Positions 15,841 to 23,055 of a stretch of 49,095 bases of DNA are shown piece after piece (positions within the stretch are counted from its first letter, which is position 1; every line of letters begins with the position of its first letter). The stretch lies in contig JAAXHL010000077.1 of the NCBI GenBank assembly GCA_012270865.1, positions 61,029 through 110,123 of the forward strand, in the 5' to 3' direction. Made by a program: the position numbers and the translations under genes. Under the pieces are notes generated by a model. That model had not been told where the DNA came from and ran no database searches. It saw only the letters and a list, made by a program, of their open reading frames with translations. Source of the stretch: Candidatus Poribacteria bacterium (lineage in GTDB: Bacteria; Poribacteria; WGA-4E; WGA-3G).

Positions 15841-17151
15841 TTACGCATCAAAGTCTTCCCGCAAGATACGCTCGGAAGGGGACAAGGCATCTTGATCTTC
15901 CAACGCCACCTCAATATCTGACTTTTTCCATAACGGACCCACATGCATCATCTTAAAGGGGGCAATTTCTGTGTTTCCGTCAACCTTACGACAAACGTAT
16001 AAAGATTCGAGTGGAACGAGGTCCGCTAAAAGCGATGAGTGCGTTGTTACAATGAATTGGGTATCTTCCAGAAGCATACGCGTTTCCAGAAACTGAGCAA
16101 TGCGTTGCATTCTACGCGGGTGAACACCATTTTCCGGCTCCTCAAACCCTATCAATGTTGGAGGTTCTTTGGCAGCGACGAGTGCTAAGAGTCCTAAAAT
16201 TCGGAGCGTACCATCCGACAACACGCGTGCAGACACACGTTTCTCGCCTTCACGCAGCGCCAACTCCACCTCACCTAACTTATTGATGCTCACATCAATA
16301 CCGGTCATGGATGGAATCATGGCGTGCAGTGATTTCTCAACAGATTCAAACTGCTGTCGATTAAGTCCTTGCAAAGTATTGAGAAAGGCCGCAAGGTCTT
16401 CACCCATCAATCCGATCTGATGTACCTCCTTAACAGGATTCGGAAGTCGCATCCGTTCTCTCGGTTCTAAATAGAAAGTGAACCAACTCGCCAATTCTTG
16501 TTGTATAGCGATTAGATGCGGGTAGTGCGGCGGGTAGTGCGCCATTGAAAGGATACTGTAGTCGAGATACCGCTCATAGTGGGTTGGACGCGCTTGTCCT
16601 TCCATCCGTAAATGCAACCGATTTTCAATCTGTTCCAAAAACGGTTTGCGTCGTCTATTGAGTTCGCCATCAATATTGAGTGCCGCAAGATATTCGTCCG
16701 CTACACGTAAAATACCCAACCTTGGGAGCATTTCAACCACAATACGATAGCGTAGATTTTCCTCACGGACCGGAAGCAGGCGTTTTGAAACGGAGTCGTC
16801 TGTTTCCGGCGGTGTGCCTCTCATCTCCTGAATTTGACGATTGACCTTCTCAATAACTCTGGCGGAAAGTTGGATATCTACCTCTATACCAAACGAGATT
16901 GTCTCCTGTTCAAGGAGTCCCTCAATCCCTTCCTCGCCAAAAGCGAACGATTCAAGCGGTCGCCCGCGATAAGGCAGTTCAAATGCATCTTTCAAGGTTC
17001 GATGGGTCGTTATTCTTGACAGGAGTTGCAGAATATCAAGGAAATTACTCTTACCTGAAGCGTTAGGACCAACGAGTACGACAAGGTGTTCAAGATGTAC
17101 TTCAAGATCCCCGAGTGATTTATACCCTTGAACTTTGATTCGCTTCAGCAT
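15841..17151 (-). CDS. AAA family ATPase, SMC/RecF-like (COG4637 type)
   Basis: This 436-residue protein has the Walker A GPNASGKSN at 28-36 in the frame KVQGYKSLGDLEVHLEHLVVLVG. The late signature VLSDGTLRILGLLALVAA is followed by Walker B LIGFEEPENGVHP and the switch TTHSSLL. This is the layout of predicted ATPases of the COG4637/DUF2813 group, which lack the long coiled coil of SMC proteins. No TOPRIM domain follows, so it is not an OLD nuclease. GGAGGGAG precedes the ATG, 15 bases after the isomerase stop. It may act on DNA or in defence; no partner nuclease is visible. Confidence 0.88.
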   Translation of the reverse strand: MLKRIKVQGYKSLGDLEVHLEHLVVLVGPNASGKSNFLDILQLLSRITTHRTLKDAFELPYRGRPLESFAFGEEGIEGLLEQETISFGIEVDIQLSARVIEKVNRQIQEMRGTPPETDDSVSKRLLPVREENLRYRIVVEMLPRLGILRVADEYLAALNIDGELNRRRKPFLEQIENRLHLRMEGQARPTHYERYLDYSILSMAHYPPHYPHLIAIQQELASWFTFYLEPRERMRLPNPVKEVHQIGLMGEDLAAFLNTLQGLNRQQFESVEKSLHAMIPSMTGIDVSINKLGEVELALREGEKRVSARVLSDGTLRILGLLALVAAKEPPTLIGFEEPENGVHPRRMQRIAQFLETRMLLEDTQFIVTTHSSLLADLVPLESLYVCRKVDGNTEIAPFKMMHVGPLWKKSDIEVALEDQDALSPSERILREDFDA

Positions 17152-17166
17152 CGTAACTCCCTCCGT

Positions 17167-17964
17167 TTAATATCCGAGACCTCTCAGATATTCCCGATTC
17201 ACGACGGCAGCTTCGGCTGGCGGACGCGGCGGATACGGACGGTCCAGCTCAACAGAGACCCATCCATCATAACCGACGGCTTCAAGTCCTTCCAACGCGG
17301 CTTTGACATCAAGTCCCAAGTTTCCCGCGCCAAGTTCCGCAAAACGCGCCTTTTCTCCAAAGCGTTGGGTCCTATAATTCCATGTTTCAGGATCGTCCGC
17401 GTGGCAGTCTTTGAGATGCACATGCCCAATCCGATTCCGCAAATTTTCACTCTCAAAGACCTGCATCGGATCGCTCCCCGCAGCGAGTAGATGTCCAGTA
17501 TCAAACAGAAGCCAGAGACTCGGTGCCGCTGCCAAGAGCCGTTCCGCATCATCGACCGTTTCAAGCAATGTGCCGAGATGCGCGTGATGGAAACCTTTGA
17601 TGTTGTGAGCGTCACAATACGTGAGCACGTCGTCTAAGGTTCGGGCGGCGTTCTCGAAATCTTCATCGCTCGGATCGGAACCGCCCCATTCTGAACGCCG
17701 CAACGACGGCACTTCGGCAGCATTATTGCCGAGGGTGATGTTGAAACGGACCCTATCAAGTCCTGCACCACCCGCATTGACGATATGGAGTCCGAGACTG
17801 CGGGCAAGTGTTGCCATCTCAACGAGTCCGTCTGCTCCCTCAAAAGGAACACTTTCAACGCCTTCCCAACCGGCATCGGCGACTTCACGCAACACTTTCT
17901 CTGGATTTTCTTGCTGTTCGCCACCAAATTGGATCAGGTGGCAAGCGAATTTCAATTTGCTCAT
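17167..17964 (-). CDS. Sugar phosphate isomerase/epimerase (xylose isomerase-like TIM barrel)
   Basis: This 265-residue protein fits the AP-endonuclease-2/xylose-isomerase-like barrel. It shows GWEGVESVPFEG, NIKGFHHAHLGTL, LLFDTGHLLAAGSDP, IGHVHLKDC and DGWVSVELDRPYPP, which supply the usual His/Asp/Glu metal ligands. The nearest functional relatives are inosose dehydratase (IolE) and related epimerases, but the exact sugar is not evident. GAGGAGG precedes the ATG, 16 bases after the XRE regulator. It is cytoplasmic. Confidence 0.88.
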   Translation of the reverse strand: MSKLKFACHLIQFGGEQQENPEKVLREVADAGWEGVESVPFEGADGLVEMATLARSLGLHIVNAGGAGLDRVRFNITLGNNAAEVPSLRRSEWGGSDPSDEDFENAARTLDDVLTYCDAHNIKGFHHAHLGTLLETVDDAERLLAAAPSLWLLFDTGHLLAAGSDPMQVFESENLRNRIGHVHLKDCHADDPETWNYRTQRFGEKARFAELGAGNLGLDVKAALEGLEAVGYDGWVSVELDRPYPPRPPAEAAVVNREYLRGLGY

Positions 17965-17980
17965 GAATATACCTCCTCAC

Positions 17981-18256
17981 TTATCCCACTGACAAATATA
18001 ATTTCTTTCCAAGCACTTTTGCGTACTTTCCTAAAGTTGACAATCTAACATCTTCCGCATGGTTTTCTATTCGTGAAATAGCCGATCTTTTAGTATTCAA
18101 TTTTTGTGCGACTTCTTCTTGGGTTAAACCAGCTTCCTCCCGCGCTTGCCGAAGGAGAACACCAATTTTGAACTCAAGATAACCAGTTTCGTAATTCTCG
18201 GCAAATTCAGGGTCCCTGGCTTTACGCTTCTCTACGTATTGTTTTAAGTCGCTCAT
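17981..18256 (-). CDS. XRE-family HTH protein, antitoxin-like
   Basis: This 91-residue protein contains one HTH_3 domain, [33 protein letters not shown] at about residues 33-65. An N-terminal extension ([26 protein letters not shown]) is typical of antitoxins paired with RelE/HigB-like toxins. No such toxin is adjacent. The upstream neighbour, 25 bases away, encodes a nucleotidyltransferase, and the downstream gene is a sugar isomerase. It may be an orphan antitoxin, a local regulator, or the partner of the nucleotidyltransferase. The ribosome-binding site is weak. Confidence 0.85.
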   Translation of the reverse strand: MSDLKQYVEKRKARDPEFAENYETGYLEFKIGVLLRQAREEAGLTQEEVAQKLNTKRSAISRIENHAEDVRLSTLGKYAKVLGKKLYLSVG

Positions 18257-18281
18257 TGTTTTCTTTAAATGGTAGGTGCAT

Positions 18282-19115
18282 TCAGGGTGCCGGTCGTCTT
18301 ACAGTTTCACCAAAGTAAACCGCGTTTGGATCGTCAATCCAATCGCCATCCCAACCGAGTTCTTTGAGTCCGCTTTGAACAATCGATAATGTCCCCCGCA
18401 ATTCTTTCACAGGCATCCATTCACGCCAGTTCCGGTCAGTTGGTAGGTTGAGAAAGTCCCCAATGCCGCCTATTGCCCGTTGAATTGAAGGATACACCAT
18501 TGCCCCCAATCGTGTCCGTTTCGCCGCTTCAACCAGCCATTTCTCATAAGGAAACGGTTGCCTGTCAGCGACACAGCACATTTTACAAAGGTACTCGATG
18601 ACGTTTCCGACAGCGATGAACGCCGTTTCCACCTTATTCCGCGCTGCCATCGCCAAGGGACCGCTCTGTGAAAAATAATACTTGCCGAACATCCACTTCA
18701 ACTTGCGCTCAGCGACCACCGGTGGATACACGCAATAGTGTTGCTTGAGTTCTTCAGCCGTCGTCGAACACCCGTAAAGCGTCCGCGAATTGGCAACAAC
18801 CCACATCATCTCATCTGGATACGTCTCCAACCACGCTCGGAGATCGCCTTCGTCATAAAACGTCCAGTGTGCCTCATAATCGCCGCGATCGACGAAGAGT
18901 TGTCGGTCTCGTTCATAAGACTTCCGATCTTCATCGGAGAGGTGACACTTATCACCAATAACACACAGGTCAAGATCCGACCAACTATCCGTAAAATTAG
19001 CAGCACGACTCCCAATCAACATAAGTACAGCACGTCCACCCATCCGTTCGCAAAAATTGGTCGCTCGATCAACAAACTGTTGATCCTCTGGACTGAAGCA
19101 GATATCTTCGCGCAT
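18282..19115 (-). CDS. Nucleotidyltransferase-domain protein
   Basis: This 277-residue protein has the nucleotidyltransferase signature [24 protein letters not shown] near residues 32-55: GS, then the Asp-x-Asp pair in SDLDL. A further acidic strand lies at [12 protein letters not shown]. The C-terminal half is helical ([23 protein letters not shown]), resembling the HEPN-like or aminoglycoside adenylyltransferase C-terminal region. It could modify a small molecule or RNA. GGGAGG precedes the ATG. It sits in a co-directional run next to an antitoxin-like XRE protein. Confidence 0.82.
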   Translation of the reverse strand: MREDICFSPEDQQFVDRATNFCERMGGRAVLMLIGSRAANFTDSWSDLDLCVIGDKCHLSDEDRKSYERDRQLFVDRGDYEAHWTFYDEGDLRAWLETYPDEMMWVVANSRTLYGCSTTAEELKQHYCVYPPVVAERKLKWMFGKYYFSQSGPLAMAARNKVETAFIAVGNVIEYLCKMCCVADRQPFPYEKWLVEAAKRTRLGAMVYPSIQRAIGGIGDFLNLPTDRNWREWMPVKELRGTLSIVQSGLKELGWDGDWIDDPNAVYFGETVRRPAP

Positions 19116-19159
19116 TCACACACCCTCCCAAACGATTTTTTTTATCGTTCGTTGACTGC

Positions 19160-19858
19160 TTACCTGAACACATACTGCCACCAGTGGTACTGACCGTGAT
19201 TGGTGGCACTCGTTAATAAATCAGGTGCGATAACGCCTTTAAGATCATCTGGAATAAACATGCCTGTATTTAAACGTTCCGCATCAAAAATACGGCTCTG
19301 AGTTGTCCGAATCACATCGCGCTGCGCCTGTTGAGAGAGTTGAGATTCAACAAACCCTTCAATCCACAAACCACGATAGGTCAATGTGTCAACAGGTATA
19401 AGATGCACAGTCTCTGGTACATCCGCGACGAACCTGAAAGCCAGCGGCTTCCAAAGAAGAAGGCTGCGTATCTGCGCCTCCGTCGTAAAACCGACTTTGG
19501 CAAATGCACGCTGACTCGCATAATTATCAATACGGATTGATGCCTTCGCCGAACGCACTCCGAGACGAGAACCGTAGGTTAACGCGTCCTGAATGAGAGA
19601 AGTTCCAATCCCTTTTCCTTGACTTCCAGAACGAACAATGATAAGATCTATTTCCCACCGAGAAACTGGATTGGACACCAGAAAAGCGGAAAGGAAACCT
19701 GCCACTTCGCCAACCTCAACTGCAACGAAAACTTGATGCGCAGGCGACGAAATATGATCCGAGAACACATCAAAGAGAAGCGATTCGCCCCACGTCTCTT
19801 GTAATATGCGGTGGATTGCTTCCGCATCATCCATCTGTGCTAATCTGATATCCGACAT
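19160..19858 (-). CDS. GNAT family N-acetyltransferase
   Basis: This 232-residue protein has a complete N-terminal GNAT domain. It begins DIRLAQMDDAEAIHRIL, has the acetyl-CoA loop IIVRSGSQGKGIGTSLI near residue 78-94, and ends the fold with NYASQRAFAKVGFTTEAQ. About 85 extra residues follow with no recognised domain. The ATG at 19858 shares one base with the TAA of the upstream monooxygenase (TAATG), so translation is likely coupled. The acceptor substrate is unknown. Confidence 0.88.
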   Translation of the reverse strand: MSDIRLAQMDDAEAIHRILQETWGESLLFDVFSDHISSPAHQVFVAVEVGEVAGFLSAFLVSNPVSRWEIDLIIVRSGSQGKGIGTSLIQDALTYGSRLGVRSAKASIRIDNYASQRAFAKVGFTTEAQIRSLLLWKPLAFRFVADVPETVHLIPVDTLTYRGLWIEGFVESQLSQQAQRDVIRTTQSRIFDAERLNTGMFIPDDLKGVIAPDLLTSATNHGQYHWWQYVFR

Positions 19859-20178
19859 TACTTCCAAGCGTCATCCGGTGGGTAAATCATGGAACTTCCG
19901 CCGCCTGCGCCTTTAAAATCGCTCTCAGCGAACCAATCTTTGACAGTATCCCGCCACTTAATGAAGTGCGGTGCTTTCAGATGCTCTTGGAACGCTGCCT
20001 CGTCTGTATAAACCTCGTAGAGCCAGATCCGATTCGGATCGGCACCATCCTGAATTATATCAAACCTCAGGCAGCCGGGTTCGTCCGCGACAGAACCTTT
20101 AGCATCGTCTATCATGGCTTCGATAAACGCCTCTCTATGTCCTTCCTTAATCTGAATTGGCGCGATGATAACAAACAT
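19858..20178 (-). CDS. Antibiotic biosynthesis monooxygenase (ABM) domain protein
   Basis: This 106-residue protein is a dimeric ferredoxin-like ABM/YgiN/LsrG fold. It reads MFVIIAPIQIKEGHREAFIEAM, then EPGCLRFDIIQDGADPNRIWLYEVYTDEAAFQEHLKAPHF. The ATG at 20178 has AGGAGG at ideal distance. A longer frame to 20268 covers promoter sequence and was rejected. The family includes quinol monooxygenases and AI-2 processing enzymes, and the reaction here is not determinable. It heads the minus-strand run continuing to the ATPase at 15841. Confidence 0.9.
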   Translation of the reverse strand: MFVIIAPIQIKEGHREAFIEAMIDDAKGSVADEPGCLRFDIIQDGADPNRIWLYEVYTDEAAFQEHLKAPHFIKWRDTVKDWFAESDFKGAGGGSSMIYPPDDAWK

Positions 20179-20239
20179 AATGTTCCTCCTATAAGTGATT
20201 TTCTTTCTATTTTCGGTGTGTTGATACCGAACGCACATC

Positions 20240-20268
20240 AGCCTATCACAATTGGGCGTGGATGTCAA
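20240..20268 (-). promoter_or_regulatory. Promoter for the ABM-to-ATPase run
   Basis: On the minus strand this reads TTGACA-17 bp-TAGGCT with TG one base before the -10. The -35 and first spacer bases (TTGACATCCACGCCCAA) match the promoter at 40723-40752 (TTGACATCCACACCCAA) at all but one base. Confidence 0.6.
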
Positions 20269-20355
20269 TCAATGAATTGTGCCACTACAAATACGTTAAC
20301 TCAGAAGAATAACATCTACTGCTTTTTATCACTCACCATAATAATCAAAAGCATC

Positions 20356-21216
20356 CTATTCTGCCGACTTAATTCTACCCCAGGTGGTAGTAATTTTTCC
20401 TGCGGCATCAACCGCCAAAACACCTTCAATTCCACTGCTGAGCGATTTAACATCATCCGCGGAGAGTGGCACATTAAAGATGACAATTTCATCAATGATC
20501 CCGCTCCAATGACACCTTCCCTTACCAGCGTTACAACCCGTATCTGCACCGATATAAACCGCTTCAAGAGAATCCCAAGGTTGTCCTACAGCGTCTGCAC
20601 TGTTCTGTAGTTCGCCATTAACGTAGATATAGATTTTCGTTCCGTCCCATACACCGACAAGGTAAACCCACTCATTTTCTGGAAGTGGCTCTCCGAGTGC
20701 TTCAAATCTCTCAGGCGCACTCCTTAGACGATAATGAAACGAAGCCTGATTAATTCGCCCGCCGACATTCTCATGGGCACCCGTTCCGAGTAGATACTGC
20801 GACCAACTTGAACATCCATGCCCTTTCCATATAATGCATTTTCCATTCGGTGGTGCCGTTGCATAGACCCAAGCATGGATTGAGAAACCCCCAGAATCCT
20901 TAAAATTCAAGGCTGCCAAACTATCGGCATCCCCTTTCGTTCCGATGCGAACGTGGTTTTGCGCCTCAACGCCGCTGAACTCTATACCACCCCCGAATTT
21001 GGCTTTCGTCCATTCGACATCGCCAACAAATACACCGTCGCTACCGTTTCCAGAAAGATCCGTAACGGTGTCGCCTTTGCCTTCTTCAAATGTCCACATA
21101 CCTTGAATCATATCTTTATCAATCTTGGCATCACCAGTTAATATCATCGCGAAACTCAGCACGATAATAGCAGTTATAGTAAGCATATAATTCAGATACC
21201 GTTTTCTCCAAAACAT
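20356..21216 (-). CDS. LamG/concanavalin A-like lectin domain protein, exported
   Basis: This 286-residue protein starts with a basic stretch and a hydrophobic signal or anchor (residues about 9-28). It then has a LamG-type jellyroll: MWTFEEGKGDTVTDLSGNGSDG, FSIHAWVYATAPPNGKCIIWKGH, NEWVYLVGVWDGTKIYIYVNGELQ and WSGIIDEIVIFNVPLSADDVKSL. These folds bind sugars or proteins outside the cell. The ATG at 21216 follows AGGAGG; the frame opens further upstream at 21369. The C terminus AAGKITTTWGRIKSAE resembles that of the LamG protein at 32011. Confidence 0.88.
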   Translation of the reverse strand: MFWRKRYLNYMLTITAIIVLSFAMILTGDAKIDKDMIQGMWTFEEGKGDTVTDLSGNGSDGVFVGDVEWTKAKFGGGIEFSGVEAQNHVRIGTKGDADSLAALNFKDSGGFSIHAWVYATAPPNGKCIIWKGHGCSSWSQYLLGTGAHENVGGRINQASFHYRLRSAPERFEALGEPLPENEWVYLVGVWDGTKIYIYVNGELQNSADAVGQPWDSLEAVYIGADTGCNAGKGRCHWSGIIDEIVIFNVPLSADDVKSLSSGIEGVLAVDAAGKITTTWGRIKSAE

Positions 21217-21392
21217 GGTTCCTCCTACAAGTCGCGCTTGATTGCGACTTCCTCTTTTCAGATAGATTGCTACTTTTCGCTCAAGGATAAAGTGAATGTT
21301 CGAGACGCAATAATGCAGGTCGTATTTCGGTGAGTACGCCGCAGAATTGCACCACCACAAACGATACAATTCAAAAGTTGTAGCGATCTGCT

Positions 21393-22160
21393 TTACGGCA
21401 ACTCGCCGCGTAACAAAAGGTTATCTGTCATCACATCGCCGTTGCGATTTCGCGTACCGGACGGCATGTAATGAATCGCCATCGCCCGACGGTCGCGGGG
21501 TGAACGGTTCGGATTCGTCTGGTGGAGTGTCATACAGTGATGCACCATCACACAGCCGGCTTTAACGGGTACGGGTACAGCACGGTCTACATCCGCATCT
21601 ACCTCCAACAACGCGGGCAACTTACCTTTCTCTGACTCGGCGCGTCCGTGTGACGCTAAACCTTCTAAATAACTACCGGGGATAACGTTCATACAACCGT
21701 TCTCCTCGTCGGCATCATCGAGTGCTAACCAAATGCTCACAAGATCCGGCGGCGCACACTGCCAATACGCATTGTCCTGATGCCAATACACCTCACCGCC
21801 GTGATGGGCGGGTTTGTAGAGTGCTTGATCATGAAACAGCTGGATATCGGCTCCGATTAAACTCTCAACGATATCTAACATCGGTTCGTGGTAGAGTAAC
21901 TTCCGATATTCCTCATCAAGCCGCCACATTTCCATGATCTGCAACATCTCTTCCTCACGATCAGCATTTTCATCGCCTTCCGATTCGCCGACGACTGCGA
22001 GGTTCCGCAACCCCTCGCCGATGGTGCCGCGTCTCTGTGAAAATTGGGCATCGTAATGTTCGCGTAGCACGCTAAGGTGTTCGTCATCAATGACGCGTCC
22101 GTCGATTTTGAGATAGCCTTCTTGTCTGAAGTGTTCAACTTCTTGGGGTATAAGTTTCAT
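21393..22160 (-). CDS. Phytanoyl-CoA dioxygenase (PhyH) family protein
   Basis: This 255-residue protein is an Fe(II)/2-oxoglutarate-dependent oxygenase. The iron facial triad is visible as His127 and Asp129 in YWHQDNAYW and His213 in TLHQTNPNRS, with the 2-oxoglutarate arginine likely in RDRRAMAIHY (224-225). Length is normal. Substrates in this family range from fatty acyl-CoA to small amines and cannot be assigned. The ATG follows AAGGAG, and a TTGATG-18-TATGAT promoter lies just upstream. PhyH-like proteins are abundant in poribacterial genomes, which supports the taxonomic guess. Confidence 0.92.
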   Translation of the reverse strand: MKLIPQEVEHFRQEGYLKIDGRVIDDEHLSVLREHYDAQFSQRRGTIGEGLRNLAVVGESEGDENADREEEMLQIMEMWRLDEEYRKLLYHEPMLDIVESLIGADIQLFHDQALYKPAHHGGEVYWHQDNAYWQCAPPDLVSIWLALDDADEENGCMNVIPGSYLEGLASHGRAESEKGKLPALLEVDADVDRAVPVPVKAGCVMVHHCMTLHQTNPNRSPRDRRAMAIHYMPSGTRNRNGDVMTDNLLLRGELP

Positions 22161-22180
22161 AACGCTGCTCCTTATAGTTA

Positions 22181-22210
22181 ATCATAAAAATACTTGATTG
22201 TAGGCATCAA
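22181..22210 (-). promoter_or_regulatory. Promoter for the PhyH gene
   Basis: On the minus strand this reads TTGATG-18 bp-TATGAT, about 20 bases upstream of the start codon's leader. It suggests PhyH is transcribed independently of the membrane protein gene at 22219. Confidence 0.4.
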
Positions 22211-22218
22211 CGGCTTCT

Positions 22219-22875
22219 TCAGTCAGATTTATGGCCATCCACCTTTTCCCCTTTTCGATTCATGAAAAAACGCATGAATAAGCCCCACGCGAAGCCTGTC
22301 ACCAACCAAATTGGTAACGCAATAAATATCATTATCCAATCCCATTCTCCGCCATTCAAAACCTCCCACACCTGCGGAATAACCCCCATAATTACCCACA
22401 TGAGTCCGCCGAAATAAAGGGTACCTCTTAAAAGCCAATTTATGGACTTTGCTTGAATTAGGGGGCGTTCAAGAACATGCACCAATCTTTCTTTTTCTTT
22501 CTCAAGCCATCTTCGGCGGAAAAACCGTGCGGGGAAATACCACAGCGGGAAAGTAATCGCCAATATGGCAAGACTAAAAATGTTCCATAGACACGGAATT
22601 ACTTGATGGCAGCTTGGACAAACAAGACCAAACCAATTCCCAAAAGCCCTTCCTTTTGCCCACAAACGGGCATCATTCAGCGTTTCACAGTGCGGGCACG
22701 GAATGTAAGTGCGTTCCAACAGAGGCTTATCACTCTCTTTGTCAACCAACGAGACTTTGGGTTGTCGTTGTCCGAAAATTAGTTCGTTAACTATTAGTGC
22801 TGGGAACAATACCCAGAATAAAATAAGGGGGTGAGGGAGTGCCCATACTTTGAATCTTTTTTTGTCGTATTGCAT
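22219..22875 (-). CDS. Membrane protein with zinc-ribbon loop
   Basis: This protein of about 218 residues has four likely membrane segments: HPLILFWVLFPALIV, IFSLAILAITFPLWYF, LLRGTLYFGGLMWVIMGV and IMIFIALPIWLVTGFAWGLF. Between the first two is a loop with two CxxC-type knuckles, CPHCETLND and CPSCHQV, which should bind one zinc. I do not recognise the family. The ATG at 22875 has GGAG nine bases upstream; an in-frame ATG at 22890 lacks one. It is a single gene immediately downstream of a family A element. Confidence 0.75.
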   Translation of the reverse strand: MQYDKKRFKVWALPHPLILFWVLFPALIVNELIFGQRQPKVSLVDKESDKPLLERTYIPCPHCETLNDARLWAKGRAFGNWFGLVCPSCHQVIPCLWNIFSLAILAITFPLWYFPARFFRRRWLEKEKERLVHVLERPLIQAKSINWLLRGTLYFGGLMWVIMGVIPQVWEVLNGGEWDWIMIFIALPIWLVTGFAWGLFMRFFMNRKGEKVDGHKSD

Positions 22876-22920
22876 CAGGTTCATCTCCATGCCAAACGGT
22901 TGTTTGTTTCAAGAAGTTTT

Positions 22921-23040
22921 AGGACTTACGCATGCTCCTCTTTTGTACCACAAACTTCCCAGTTTGTGGCAGAAGATCGCTCTGTTTTCCGAAGATTCTC
23001 ATCTAACAGAACGAGCTGCAGTCAAAATTGCGTAAGTCCT
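22921..23040. repeat. Family A miniature element, complete
   Basis: This 120-bp copy runs from AGGACTTACGCA to TGCGTAAGTCCT, a perfect 12-bp inverted terminus pair. The interior hairpin is CCACAAACT/AGTTTGTGG. It lies between two minus-strand genes and contains no ORF. Confidence 0.85.
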
Positions 23041-23055
23041 GGAGTTTTATACATT

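Noticed and set aside
20179..20268. N-terminal extension of the ABM monooxygenase
   Set aside because: It contains the predicted promoter, and the internal ATG at 20178 has AGGAGG at ideal spacing.
20275..20330. Weakly similar segments at 20275-20330 and 21345-21395, both 3' of minus-strand genes
   Set aside because: The two align only partly (shared GAATTG, CCAC, ACAAA and CTGCTTT); too weak to call a repeat without more copies.
22921..23040. Rho-independent terminator only
   Set aside because: The internal hairpin lacks a T-run, and the same 120-bp unit with inverted ends occurs in both gene contexts, so an element is the better reading.
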